DNA of 64,000 bases, from assembly GCA_032622095.1 (NCBI GenBank), contig CP136063.1:82685980-82749979 (forward strand). The letters run 5' to 3'. This document shows, in pieces, positions 22,224-32,976 of this stretch. The stretch is from Siphonodentalium dalli (Eukaryota; Mollusca; Scaphopoda; Gadilida; Siphonodentaliidae). The position numbers were made by a program, and so were the translations under genes. How positions within the stretch are numbered: the first letter of the stretch is position 1; every line of letters begins with the position of its first letter. Under the pieces are notes generated by a model, which worked only from the letters and a program-made list of their open reading frames with translations, was not told the DNA's origin and did no database searches.

Positions 22224-22673
22224 GTTACATTCTGCAAGCATTTCGATGCGAAGAACAAGTTTGGGGTAGAGCGTCATATAATAGAGCAGCATTCCGGATT
22301 CGGGTACAAGTGCCCTGGATGTAAAAAGATTTTCCAGCGCCAGAATGTCAAACACAGAAGTTGCCCCATTGGAGAGTCACGAGCACCCATGGAACTCATT
22401 CACCGGTATAATGGTACAGTGGGGGTTGATGCAACCGAAATGTTTAAAGAATACAAGGCAAGAATTCCACGGCTGATAACACTGAAACCCACGGTGCCAC
22501 CAAAGCGACATGTGGAGTTGACTACAGCACGTCACCAGTCGTCATCTAGACCATCTAAGGTAGCACGACACCGATCCATCGTAGATTCTCCACGAAAGGA
22601 AATAAGAGATCATCCACGAAAGCGAGCACGGGTTTGTCTGTATATTGACAGGATTTGTCTGATCACAAGTTGA
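22224..22673 (+). CDS. Zinc-finger exon, copy 1 (finger damaged)
   Basis: It follows a good acceptor (TTCCATTTCCAG) and stays open for 149 codons. Compared with copy 2 it lacks 15 bases in frame just after the acceptor. That removes the first Cys of the first finger, so only the second (C-x2-C ... H-x2-C) remains. The rest is a basic, low-complexity tail rich in Pro, Arg and Ser. No transcript partner upstream can be identified. It could be a host-gene exon carried in the repeat, or part of a transposon ORF. Confidence 0.45.
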   Translation, partial: VTFCKHFDAKNKFGVERHIIEQHSGFGYKCPGCKKIFQRQNVKHRSCPIGESRAPMELIHRYNGTVGVDATEMFKEYKARIPRLITLKPTVPPKRHVELTTARHQSSSRPSKVARHRSIVDSPRKEIRDHPRKRARVCLYIDRICLITS

Positions 22674-22782
22674 ACTATCTCCCTTAGACTGACTTAAAAA
22701 AATTGAAATTGGCCACACACAGTAGTCCCAACTATACAAAATCTATAGAAATAACTTTGCTGAAAAAGATTTAAAGAGGAGG

Positions 22783-23286
22783 ATGCCTGTAACAAAACAA
22801 GATCTAGATAACCTAGATGATTATGCAGATGCCCTAGATACATTTGACCCGAGCGAGCTGGATTATGAGGGCTTTAGTCCAGAGCATACTAGGCAAGAGG
22901 TTATGAAAGGAGCAAATTTCACGAAGCCGGGCATCAGCATCTGTTTAGCTGCGTATCTAAAACGAGGAACGAAGGCTGATAAAATGATGACCAAGATGTC
23001 AACTAATGGAAAGAATGTTTTAAAGAAGTCAATGGTAGCACTCGGAATTGAATCGGGGTCAGCTAAGGGAAAACCAAAAGGTTATGTTAACTTGCCTTGA
23101 TTGGCGGCTGCGTTTCCAGAAATCGTTGCAGTAGTCGCACGGAAGATAGGAAATGCGAGATGGAAATTAGTTGATAGCCTGCCTTCATGCTTAAGTTTCG
23201 TTGGCGCCAACGCTCTAATCCCGTATGACTGGAGACCAATGAAACGTGCGCATCTCCAATGGACCGATCGCAATGTCAGATTATAG
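22783..23286 (+). pseudogene. Unrecognised repeat-borne ORF split by one in-frame TGA, copy 1
   Basis: A 105-codon frame (22783-23100) starts MPVTKQDLDNLDDYADAL and is acidic at first, then basic (SGSAKGKPKG). A single TGA at 23098-23100 is followed without frame change by 61 more codons: LAAAFPEIVAVVARKIGNA, a SLPSCLSFVGANALIP stretch, then WRPMKRAHLQW. The second half reads like a continuous domain, so the TGA probably replaced a sense codon. The other copy has the same TGA. I do not recognise the family. It lies just after the zinc-finger exon and before a LINE 3' remnant. Confidence 0.5.
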
Positions 23287-23334
23287 CAAGTTATGCACAA
23301 ACAGATTGTGGAAGTATAGGGTTTCTAATTGATG

Positions 23335-23512
23335 ATCCAAGCTGTAGTTGTGGTTATGCTTATGAGGATCTTTAGTATCAACATTGAAAGACCTAAATTG
23401 TGCAATTTGTATTAAAGATTTTCTTAGTGGAGCATCCCATGTTGTTTCTTATATAAATTCAGCAATATGTAATGCACTTCATATTGACTTTGAATCTTCT
23501 GAGAGACTGTGA
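23335..23512 (+). pseudogene. LINE 3'-end remnant, copy 1
   Basis: Two frames together resemble the C-terminus of a non-LTR retrotransposon ORF2. First comes a Cys motif of the type PSCSCGYAYED. After a shift, IKDFLSGASHVVSYINSAIC runs to a stop at 23510-23512. A poly(A) signal AATAAA follows at about 23816, consistent with a LINE 3' UTR. The call rests on the pattern alone. Confidence 0.35.
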
Positions 23513-24121
23513 TTGCATATCAACTGCAGTATATCCTTTCTGCTTTAGTTTAACTTGCAGATTGATACACCTGGCTGTGTCGCATCATTCAAATTTATAC
23601 GGTTATTATATCACAACTTTAATTGAAACATTTTAAACTCTAAACTCTTACTCATTGCCATCAATAGTATTTTCAGGACAACCTTGTTTTATTTAATCTT
23701 ATTTAGTAACTTCATACTTAATGATTATTAGGAATTTCCATGATACAAGATATATACACAATTAAATTGTCATGTGTCCTTGTTTGTCCATTTTTGTATT
23801 TTTCTGTTAGAACCCAATAAAATAGGCTGTGCCTGAGTTTTTGGTGCAATTCATTCACGATTTAATGAATAAATGTATTTAAAAGAGATTGTGTAAACAC
23901 ACCGACCACTGTTTATGCAACAGGAACCTCGCATTTGAAAATTAATTAATTTTCTCGACTGAGTCCTCAATGGCCAAAACGAAACATTTCAACGACATCA
24001 GCGCCGATAGCGCTTCACATGCTTTGTACATTCACTAAGACAATACAGAAACTAAAATTAAATACAAAACCAGCAGTTTTAGGGGGAGACAAATCATCGT
24101 TAATAAAGAAACTTTCATCAA

Positions 24122-24658
24122 GTGTGCGCAACAGAGCCAGGACGAAGCTTGTTTGCACCAGGAAACTATTCACAGAGAAAGGACAAATTTGTTAAAAAGG
24201 CATATAATGCTATTCAGAAAATAACACCTTGTTTTACTAACAACCACAAGAACTGTCCAGGCGCATCTAAAATCATAGGGCACAAAACATCTTCCATTTT
24301 CGCGTCACGTATACTTCAACAAAACAGACCAGCTCAAACTCACAATGCGTTTGATAAATATTTTTCTGTCAATATGCTAGAGAAGTTCAACCGTCTATTT
24401 GATACGAACAAGAACGAAAGCATCAAGTGTCGCATTTTGACGTATGAAAGAGCAGTCTGGAGCAGAAATTTTCGAGGACTTTGTCATTCTGACGTCCATT
24501 CAACATTCGCTTGTCATGACACAGATCCAATGACAGTTCAATTGAGAAAAAGAGATAAATTAGCTCTTTATCATCCACGACGCCAGTCACAGAATGACTA
24601 TAACCAGAAACGACATATGTGTCGAAAAAAGAAATGTAATCGTGAAATAAAAACTTAA
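24122..24658 (+). CDS. ORF-X, longest copy (178 codons), function unknown
   Basis: A repeat-borne frame with a conserved block: MLEKFNRLFDTNKNESI, then RILTYERAVWSRNFRGLCHS, then CHDTDPMTVQLRKRD, ending in a basic Arg/Lys/Gln-rich tail. The N-terminal half has scattered Cys and His (TNNHKNCPGASK). Compared with other copies it lacks a segment of about 20 residues between VHST and the CHDTDP block. The asparagine-glutamate-serine motif followed by a basic tail loosely recalls C-termini of some transposase-like proteins, but this is too weak to name a family. At least six copies exist in the window (24122, 25557, 29619, 30995, 36874, 40102). Confidence 0.45.
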   Translation: MCATEPGRSLFAPGNYSQRKDKFVKKAYNAIQKITPCFTNNHKNCPGASKIIGHKTSSIFASRILQQNRPAQTHNAFDKYFSVNMLEKFNRLFDTNKNESIKCRILTYERAVWSRNFRGLCHSDVHSTFACHDTDPMTVQLRKRDKLALYHPRRQSQNDYNQKRHMCRKKKCNREIKT

Positions 24659-25556
24659 ATAATTCAAGTTGGGGAAAAAATTGATGTTATTTTTAACATG
24701 GATTGAAAAATTGATGTTATTTTTTACCATGGATTGAATGCTCACCATATCGAAGGTAATAAACTCGAAAAAATGTATCCCTGGTTTCTGTAATCATTTT
24801 TTTTTGTATTGATGTATTTCACGTGTGATTATAGAAGACTGACAGAGAAGAGGATTTGACACACGGGGCTGTGCACTTTATATATGTATATCAAGCCATC
24901 TGTTCTTGCTTCAAGAATGATATAATGGTTGGAAATACAGAAGCACAGCCATTGGTTTTCCGTTGCCAAAGTCTATGTCAATGCTATATATCACGTACCA
25001 CTCGTGTTGGTGCTATGGTAAGTAACCAGGAAACAAAATGATGTGTTATATAAATTAGACAAAGAAATTAGTTTAAACTAGTTTCCAGGTTTATGCAATT
25101 GAACATAACTCAACAAAATGGAATTGTTCAGAGAGTTTGATGTTCCAGCCAATAATTAATAGGAAATTGTCAACTTTTAAAATAATCCAAATAATTTCGT
25201 TTTCACAGTATTATTTACAACTTTCATATAGATTCAGGCATATTTCTGTTACAAAATTTGTCAGAAATGCGATCGAGCGTGCAATATGCGGTTGAGATAG
25301 TAAACATGTACTTGTATAGTCAAGCAAGTCAATTTCTAGCAGCAGACAACTAAGTTACGTCAATCAAATTGTCTTTTCCTCAAAATAGACGGAAAACTTA
25401 AAGCGCGATCTGATATGGAGTTACGTCCCAGGTCGTGCCGAAGAAACATAACGTCATAAACACTACTGACGTAAATGCCTAGCGTTCCAAGTCAAAATAT
25501 CTTCGATATGCTTTGCTGCTCGCTAAAGGCCATTTATCTTGAGAATTGAAGAACGA

Positions 25557-25850
25557 AAGCATCAACCATCGCATTTTGACGTATGAAAGAGCACACTCTG
25601 GAGCAGACATTTTCGAGGACTTTGGTCATTCTGCGGTCCATTCAACAACCCATGGCGCAGGAAAATAGCTAATTTTATTAGCTAAATATGTTGGTGTCGC
25701 TTGTCATGACACAGACCCAATGACAGTGCAATTGAGAAAAAGAGACAAATTAGCTCTTTATCATCCACGACGCCAGTCACAGAATGACTATAAACAGCAA
25801 CGATACGCGAGTCGAAAAAAGAAATGTAGTCGTGAAATAAGAACTTAAAT
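25557..25850 (+). pseudogene. ORF-X partial copy
   Basis: Matches the second half of ORF-X, including the segment missing at 24122 (a THGAGK-type stretch). An extra base pair near 25590 and another near 25625 break the frame. It begins abruptly after GAGAATTGAAGAACGAAAGC, so it is 5' truncated. It precedes sequence shared with 31630-32976 and 37870-38570. Confidence 0.5.
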
Positions 25851-26520
25851 ATTTAAAGTTCGTGGGAAAAAATTGATGTTATTTTTACCATGGATTGAAT
25901 GCTCACCGTATCGAATGTTATAAACTGGACAAAATATATCCCTGATTTGTTTTATCATTTATGATGTTTATCAGATATATATATGTATCTTACCTGCCGA
26001 TATAACCATACTGTAATGAAATCACTGTATGTTTTTATTGTTACTTTCAAAAGGTTTGGTTAAACATTTTAATTAAACTACCGTGTCGCATATTTATTCA
26101 ACAAACCTTTCATCAGTTATACATATAAGTTAGTGCTTTATAATATATATTAGGCTTGTTCTAATATTTTATTGGATTTCGACAGTAATTAGTTGAAATT
26201 ATGTTTTCCATTTTTCAATTTCGGTAATTTTACTTCCGGGTATGTTCTACAACGTTCGTGAGAATTACGATAATTTCCTATCGTAAAATTTTCACACTTC
26301 TCATTCAAATATCATTAAATATATCGCATATATTTAGTCATTACCATTATAATGTTACAGTTTATTATAATAACGTCCCTGATCTGGAGGACAATGGCAT
26401 AAAATAGTAGTGCATTCACATTCATGATCTTCGTCAGTTCACAATTCGTATGCAATGATTCATATTTGTGCTTTATTAGTTGAATGTTTTCGGTGGTATT
26501 TTCATCCATTCACAAATTCG

Positions 26521-26776
26521 TGAAAGGCACGTGAGGCCTTAGTTGTCGAAAATATTCACATTTGTTCTAATCACCGTAAACAGAAAAACATTAAAACAAT
26601 GGTCAAACATAACAATGGTCAAACATTTGACAATAACATACTGTGTATGCGATATTTCTTATTTGTATACGGACAAAGTCTGTCTACATTTTGATGTTCT
26701 TTCTGTTTGTGGCGGTTTTTGACGGGTGGAAATATTTTCACAGGATACACACCGCCAAGGCCAACCGTACCTTGAA
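26521..26776 (-). mobile_element. MITE family 'R1', copy B, with TGAA target duplication
   Basis: The element (26525-26772) starts AGGCACGTGAGGCCTT and ends CCAACCGTACCT. TGAA flanks both sides. Unit 2 (near 32560) and the third copy (near 38277) have the uninterrupted sequence AAATTCGTGAAGCAT, so this is a clean insertion made after the tandem duplication. The interior is the reverse complement of the R1 copies at 6374 and 59926. Confidence 0.85.
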
Positions 26777-27315
26777 GCATGGCGAGCGTAATAATTCGTA
26801 TCAACCTTTCAGTGAGCAAGTAACATTCAAATACTCTCATTCATTTATTCATAACAAATATCATAATTTATTCAAATCCTTGCTTGTATTATGAAATCAT
26901 TTGCATATTTCATTCATCCATACATGAACTATTTATTTGGTCCCGGTCGGCGCAATAGTGCCGACTGTGCGGCGGCCAAAGTAAATTCCAGTGCTCTTTT
27001 TGAAGTGAGACATCAGGCAAACTCGAGGAGCGTTTTAAAGGGGCACAAACTATATTCAAGTTGATCATACCATCAGAAACTTGAAGACAAACACTCCACA
27101 CGCTCCCTCTGAGCTCCGCATGATGCCCCATTCCAATATTCATAATAGTCAAATTTCATAAACACGTTTCACTTTTGCGCCCTTTTGAGCTCTTTCCAAA
27201 TGTAACTTTTCAATGTCGTAAAGAAGCGTTTTCTTACGCATCGTGTTCTTAGTTAGTTATTTACTTTGGTAAAAACGCTCCAATTATTCGAAGAAAGCTC
27301 CTCATAATACTTTAT

Positions 27316-27573
27316 GCGATGAAGAAGCAACGCGATAAAGTTGTAAATACCAATAGTTATGATGTGGGTGAAAATGTGTGGTTGTTTAATCTCAGGCGTA
27401 AGAAGGGGTTATGTCCAAAATTTATTAAACCATGGGACAGCCCATATGAAGTAATGGCAAAGATAAATGACCTGTTATATAAAATTAGAAGGTCTAAGAA
27501 TACTAAAGCTAAAGTGATCCATCACAACAGACTTAAACGTTACGAAGGAGACATAACAGCAATACAAATGTAA
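27316..27573 (+). pseudogene. Gypsy integrase C-terminal module, unit 2
   Basis: 84 codons from the end of a Ty3/Gypsy integrase. They include GENVWLFNLRRKKG, the WDSPYEV segment of the GPY/F module and KVIHHNRLKRYEGD. This copy retains the roughly 40 bp missing from the equivalent place in unit 1 near 22000. The upstream pol sequence is not duplicated, so this is an orphan tail. Confidence 0.75.
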
Positions 27574-27699
27574 ATGTATTGAAAATAAGTGTCCATTGGT
27601 TAATGTCAAGGCTGTCACAAATAGATCATGTCTATATATAAATACAATATAGAAGAAATAGATCAGCAATAATCTAATGGCTGATTCTTCCATTTCCAG

Positions 27700-28230
27700 G
27701 TTACATACTGGAGTTGCTCTCTCTGCAAGGATTTCGATGCGAAGAACAAGTTTGGGGTTGAGCGTCATATAATAGAGCAGCATTCCGGATTCGGGTGCAA
27801 GTGCCCTGGATGTAAAAAGATTTTCCAGCGCCAGAATGTCAAACACAGAAGTTGCCCCATTGGAGAGTCACGAACACCCATAGAACACATTCACCGGTAT
27901 ACTGGTACAATGGGGATTGATGCAACCGAAATGTTTAAAGAATACAAGGCAAGAATTCCACGGCTGATAACACTGAAACCCACGGTGCCACCAAAGCGAC
28001 CTGTGGAGTTGACTACAGCACGTCACCAGTCGTCATCTAGACCATCTAAGGTAGCACGACACCGATTCATCGAAGATTCTCCACGAAAGGAATTAAGAGA
28101 TCATCCACGAAAGCGAGCACGGGTTTGTCTGTATATTGACAGTATATGTCTCATCACAAGTTGGACTATCTCCCTTAGACTGACTTTGAAAAATCTTCAT
28201 TTTTTGGCTGAAATTGGCCACACACAGTAG
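27700..28230 (+). CDS. Zinc-finger exon, copy 2
   Basis: After the acceptor CATTTCCAG the frame is open for 176 codons. Residues 5-26 form a C2H2-type finger (CSLC, then HIIEQH). Residues about 32-50 form a second, C2HC-like finger (CPGC, then KHRSC). The remainder is a basic Pro/Arg/Ser-rich tail (PPKRP, RKRARV). The last 35 codons run into a dispersed repeat also present at 19213, which supplies the stop. DNA or RNA binding is the general role of such fingers; the parent protein cannot be named. Whether it is expressed is unknown. Confidence 0.5.
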   Translation, partial: VTYWSCSLCKDFDAKNKFGVERHIIEQHSGFGCKCPGCKKIFQRQNVKHRSCPIGESRTPIEHIHRYTGTMGIDATEMFKEYKARIPRLITLKPTVPPKRPVELTTARHQSSSRPSKVARHRFIEDSPRKELRDHPRKRARVCLYIDSICLITSWTISLRLTLKNLHFLAEIGHTQ

Positions 28231-28287
28231 TCCCAACTATACAAAATCTATAGAAATAACTTTGCTGAAAAAGATTTAAAGGGGAGG

Positions 28288-28788
28288 ATGCCTGTAACAA
28301 AAGATCTAGATAACCTAGATTATTATGCAGATGCCCTAGATACATTTGACCCGAGCGAGCTGGATTATGAGGGCTTTAGTCCAGAGCATACTAGGCAAGA
28401 GGTTATGAAAGGAGCAAATTTCACGAAGCCGGGCATCAGCATCTGTTTAGCTGCGTATCTAAAAAGAGGAACGAAGGCTGATAAAATGATGACCAAGATG
28501 TCAACTAATGGAAAGAATGTTTTAAAGAAGTCAATGGTAGCACTCGGAATTGAATCGGGGTCAGCTAAGGGAAAACCAAAAGGTTATGTTAACTTGCCTT
28601 GATTGGCGGCTGCGTTTCCAGAAATCGTTGCAGTAGTCGCACGGAAGATAGGAAATGCGAGATGGAAATTAGTTGATAGCCTGCCTTCATGCTTAAGTTT
28701 CGTTGGCGCCAACGCTCTAATCCCGTATGACTGGAGACCAATGAAACGTGCGCATCTCCAATGGACCGATCGCAATGTCAGATTATAG
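28288..28788 (+). pseudogene. Unrecognised repeat-borne ORF split by one in-frame TGA, copy 2
   Basis: Nearly identical to 22783-23286. It has one codon fewer after MPVTK, a DDYAD to DYYAD change and a K for T change upstream of RGTKADK. The TGA (28600-28602) and the open second half up to 28788 are the same as in copy 1. Confidence 0.5.
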
Positions 28789-28836
28789 CAAGTTATGCAC
28801 AAACAGATTGTGGAAGTATAGGGTTTCTAAGTGATG

Positions 28837-29014
28837 ATCCAAGCTGTAGTTGTGGTTATGCTTATGAGGATCTTTAGTATCAACATTGAAAGACCTAAAT
28901 TGTGCAATTTGTATTAAAGATTTTCTTAGTGGAGCATCCCATGTTGTTTCTTATATAAATTTAGCAATATGTAATGCACTTCATATTGACTTTGAATCTT
29001 CTGAGAGACTGTGA
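28837..29014 (+). pseudogene. LINE 3'-end remnant, copy 2
   Basis: Same as 23335-23512, with one or two substitutions; the stop is at 29012-29014. Confidence 0.35.
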
Positions 29015-29618
29015 TTGCATATCAACTGCAGTATATCCTTTCTGCTTTAGTTTAACTTGCAGATTGATACACGTGGCTGTGTCGCATCATTCAAATCTAT
29101 ACGGTTATTATATCACAACTTTAATTGAAACATTTTAAACTCTAAACTCTTACTCATTGCCATCAATAGTATTTTCAGGACAACCTTGTTTTATTTAATC
29201 TTATTTAGTAACTTCATACTTAATGATTATTAGGAATTTCCATGATACAAGATATATACACAATTAAATTGTCATGTCCTTGTTTGTCCATTTTTGTATT
29301 TTTCTGTTAGAACCCAATAAAATAGGCTGTGCCTAAGTTTTTGGTCCAATTCATTCACGATTTAATGAATAAATGTATTTAAAAGAGATTGTGTAAACAC
29401 ACCGACCACTGTTTATGCAACAGGAACCTCGCATTTGAAAATTTAATTTTCTCGACTGAGTCCTCAATGGCAAAAACGAAACATTTCAACGACATCAGCG
29501 CCGATAGCGCTTCACATGCTTTTTACATTCACTAAGACAATACAGAAACTAAAATTAAATACAAAACCAGCAGTTTTAGGGGGGAGACAAATCATCGTTA
29601 TAAAGAAACTTTCATCAA

Positions 29619-30125
29619 GTGTGCGCAACAGAGTCAGGACGAAGCTTGTGTGCACCAGGAAACTATTCACATAGAAAGGACAAATTTGTTAAAAAGGCAT
29701 ATAAGGCTATTCAGAAAATAACACCTTGTTTTACTAACAACCACAAGAACTCCAGGCGCATCTTAAATCATAGGGCACAAAACATATTCCATTTTCGCAT
29801 CACGTATACTTAACAAAACAGACCAGCTCAAACTCACAATGCGTTTGATAAATATTTTTCTGTCAATATGTTAGAGAAGTCCAACCGTCTATTTGATACG
29901 AACAAGAACGAAAGCATCAACCGTCGCATTTTGACGTATGAAAGAGCAGTCTGGAGCAGAAATTTTCGAGGACTTTGTCATTCTGAGGTCCATTCAACAT
30001 TCGCTTGTCATGACACAGATCCAATGACAGTTCAATTGAGAAAAAGAGATAAATTAGCTCTTTATCATCCACGACGCCAGTCACAGAATTACTATAAACA
30101 GCAACGATACATGAGTCGAAAATAG
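29619..30125 (+). pseudogene. ORF-X, unit 2 copy, broken
   Basis: Matches 24122-24658. A deletion near 29751 and another near 29810 shift the frame after about 60 codons; the second half (29868-30125) is open again. Like copy 1 it lacks the GAGK-containing segment. Confidence 0.5.
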
Positions 30126-30994
30126 AAATGTAATCGTGAAATAAAAACTTAAATATTTCAAGTTGGGGAAATTATTTTTACCATGGATTGAAAAATTGAT
30201 GTTATTTTTACCATGGATTGAATGCTCACCGTATCGAAGGTAATAAACTCGACAAAATGTATCCCTGGTTTCTGTAATCATTTATTTTTTTATTGAAGTA
30301 TTTCACGTGTGATTATAGAAGACTGTCAGAGAAGAGGATTTGACACACGGGGCTGTGAACTTTATATATGTATATCAAGCCATCTGTTCTTGCTTCAATA
30401 ATGATATAATGGTTGGAAATACAGAAGCACAGCCATTGGTTTTGCGTCACCAAAGTCCATGTCAATGCTATATATCACGTACCACTCGTGTTGGTGCTAT
30501 GGTAAGTAACCAGGAAAAAACATTATGCGTTATATATCATGCGTTATATAAATTAGACAAAGAAATGAGTTTAAACTAGTTTCCAGGTTCATGCAATTGA
30601 ACATAACTCAACATAATGGAATTGTTCAGAGAGTTTGATGTTCCAGCCAATAATTAATAGGAAATTGTCAACTTTTAAAATAATCCAAATAATTTCGTTT
30701 TCACAGTATTATTTACAACGTTCATATAGACTCAGGTATAATATTTCTGACAACAAAATTTGTCAGAAGTGCGATCGAGCGTGCAATATGCGGTTGAGAT
30801 GGTAAACATGTACTTGTATAGTCAAGCAAGTCGATTTATCGATTTGATGTGGAGTTACGTCCCATGTCGAGCTGAAGAAACATAACGTCATAAACACTAC
30901 TGACGTACATGTCTAGCGTTCTAAGTCAAAATATCTTTGATATGCTTTGCTGCTCGCTAAAGGCCATTTATCTTGAGAATTGAAGAACAAGAAC

Positions 30995-31865
30995 GAAAGC
31001 ATCAACCATCGCATTTTGACGTATGCTCAAAATCAGCCAGAAACAAACTCAGAACATATCAGCTTTACAAGAAAGAGTATAGGCTTGAGTCCTATCTCCT
31101 CAACGCGAAATCATTGGAAGACAGAATAGCTTTCACCAGATTCAGAATCAGTAACCATGTACTTGCTATAGAAAGGGGCATCATTTACAGCCCCCTGTAA
31201 AATTAGAAAATAGAAAGTGTGTTTTGCTGCGATGATGTAGAAGATGAAATACATTTCCTTATGGAATGCACTGCATATTCACAACTACGAAGAGAGCTTC
31301 TCGAATCAATGTTTAACCATAATCCGAATTTTCAACGCATTAATGCCAACGATCAATTTACTACTATATTGACAAATGACTGTCCCACTCTAACACGAAT
31401 ATTATGTAAACTGATCCGTTGCTTCTTCGATACTCGTGCTGAGCAAATAACAGTTAGGAAACCATAAATATGATACATGATCCCGAGACTCCTTGTACAT
31501 CTTAGCATATTATGTAATTTTGTTCTTGTATATTTTATTATCACATGTTTTGTATATACTATTATCCATTGTATTAGCAAACTGTCCTCGTGTGGATGTT
31601 TTTTGCCAATAAATCATTATCTTATCTTATAAAAGAGCACACTCTGGAGCAGACATTTTCGAGGACTTTGTCATTCTGCGGTCCATTCAACAACCCAAGG
31701 CGCAGGAAAATAGCTAATTTTATTAGCTAAATATGTTGGTGTCGCTTGTCATGACACAGATCCAATGACAGTGCAATTGAGAAAAAGATATAAATTAGCT
31801 CTTTATCATCCACGACGCCAGTCACAGAATTACTATAAACAGCAACGCTACGCGAGTCGAAAATA
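30995..31865 (+). pseudogene. ORF-X partial copy interrupted by a LINE
   Basis: Same partial copy as 25557-25850, with the sequence interrupted after GACGTATG (31025) and resumed at AAAAGAGCACACTCTGG (about 31631). A stop replaces the R/K codon near 31864. Confidence 0.55.
31026..31631 (+). mobile_element. 5'-truncated LINE inserted into ORF-X
   Basis: The uninterrupted target at 25573-25583 fixes both borders. The insert encodes the C-terminal part of a non-LTR retrotransposon ORF2. RNKLRTYQLYKKEYRLESYL and RIAFTRFRISNHVLAIERG are followed, after two stops, by a CCDDVEDEIHFLMEC motif typical of the terminal Cys/His region. The 3' end has AATAAATCATT and an (ATCTT)n-type tail. The clade is not assigned. 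Confidence 0.75.
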
Positions 31866-32048
31866 GAAATGTAATCGTGAAATAAAAATTAAAAATATTT
31901 CAAGTTTAGGAAAAACAATTATGTTATTTTTACCATGGATTGAAAAACATTATGTTATTTTTACCATGGATTGAATGCTCACAGTATCGAAGGTTACAAA
32001 CTCGACAAAATGTATCCCTGATTTGTTTTATCATTTATGATGTCTATC

Positions 32049-32076
32049 AGAGATATATATATATATATATATATAT
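32049..32076. repeat. (TA)n microsatellite
   Basis: About 26 bases of TA repeat; the matching place in unit 1 (about 25975) has only a short TATATATA. Confidence 0.8.
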
Positions 32077-32976
32077 GTATCTTACCTGCCGATATAACCA
32101 TAATGTAATGAAATCACTGTATGTTTTATTGTTACGTTCAAAGGGTATATTAAACATTTTAATTAAACTACCGTGTTGCATATTTATTCAACAAACCTTT
32201 CATCAGTTATACTTATAACTTTGTGCTTTATAATATATATTAGGCTTGTTCTAATATTTTATCGGATTCCGACAGTAATCAGTTGAAAAATCACTTCAAA
32301 TTCGGTAATTTTACTTCCGGGTACGTTCTACTACGATCGGGAAAATTACGATAATTTTCTATCGTAAATGTTCACACTTCTCATTCAAATATCATTAAAT
32401 ATATCACATATATTTAGTCATTACCATTACCTACTCATAAAATAGTAGTTCATTCACATTCATGATCTTCGTCAGTTCTCAATTCGTATGCAATGATTCA
32501 TATTCGTGCATTATTAGTTGAATATTTTCGGTAGTATTTTCATCCATTCATAAATTCGTGAAGCATTGCAAGCGTAATAATTCGTATCAACCTTTCAGTG
32601 AGAAAGTAACATAATTCAAATACTTTCATTCATAACAAATATCATAATTGTTGTATTGTTCGTATATTTGATCTAATTTATTCAAATACTTGCTTGTATT
32701 ATGAAATCATTTGAATATTTCATTCATCCATATAGGAACTATTTATTTGGTCCCGGTCGGCACTGCGGCGGCCAAAGTATATTCCCTGTATTTTTTGAAG
32801 TGAGACATCAGGCAAACTCGAGGAGCGTTTTAAAGTGGCACAACCTATCTTCAGTTGATCATACCATCAGAAACTTGAAGACAAACGCTCCACACGCTCC
32901 CTCTGAGCATGTTCTTAGTTATTTACTTTGATAAAACGCTCCAATTATTCGAAGAGAGCTCCTCATAATACTTTAT

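Larger units (their letters stand above)
21886..27315. repeat. Tandem duplication unit 1 (5.43 kb)
   Basis: The unit begins at GCGATGAAGAAGCAAC (21886) inside the Gypsy integrase tail and ends at CTCATAATACTTTAT (27315). There the sequence jumps straight back to GCGATGAAGAAGCAAC of unit 2. The bases AT precede both junction partners, a two-base microhomology. Identity to unit 2 is very high by eye: about two substitutions and one 3-bp gap over the 500 bp from 22783. The orthologous sequence continues past the end point in unit 2 and at 38497, which shows that unit 1 was cut off by the duplication. Confidence 0.85.
27316..32976. repeat. Tandem duplication unit 2 (5.66 kb)
   Basis: Direct copy of 21886-27315, starting at GCGATGAAGAAGCAAC and ending at CCTCATAATACTTTAT. 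After that point the ancestral sequence continues (ATTAATTTAATTAT...), as it also does at about 38497. It differs from unit 1 mainly by a 606-bp LINE insertion (31026-31631), absence of the R1 MITE and small indels. Confidence 0.85.

Noticed and set aside
23101-23300. Minus-strand frame opposite the split ORF (23082-23300 and 28584-28802)
   Set aside because: It is the shadow of the plus-strand frame and has no domain of its own.
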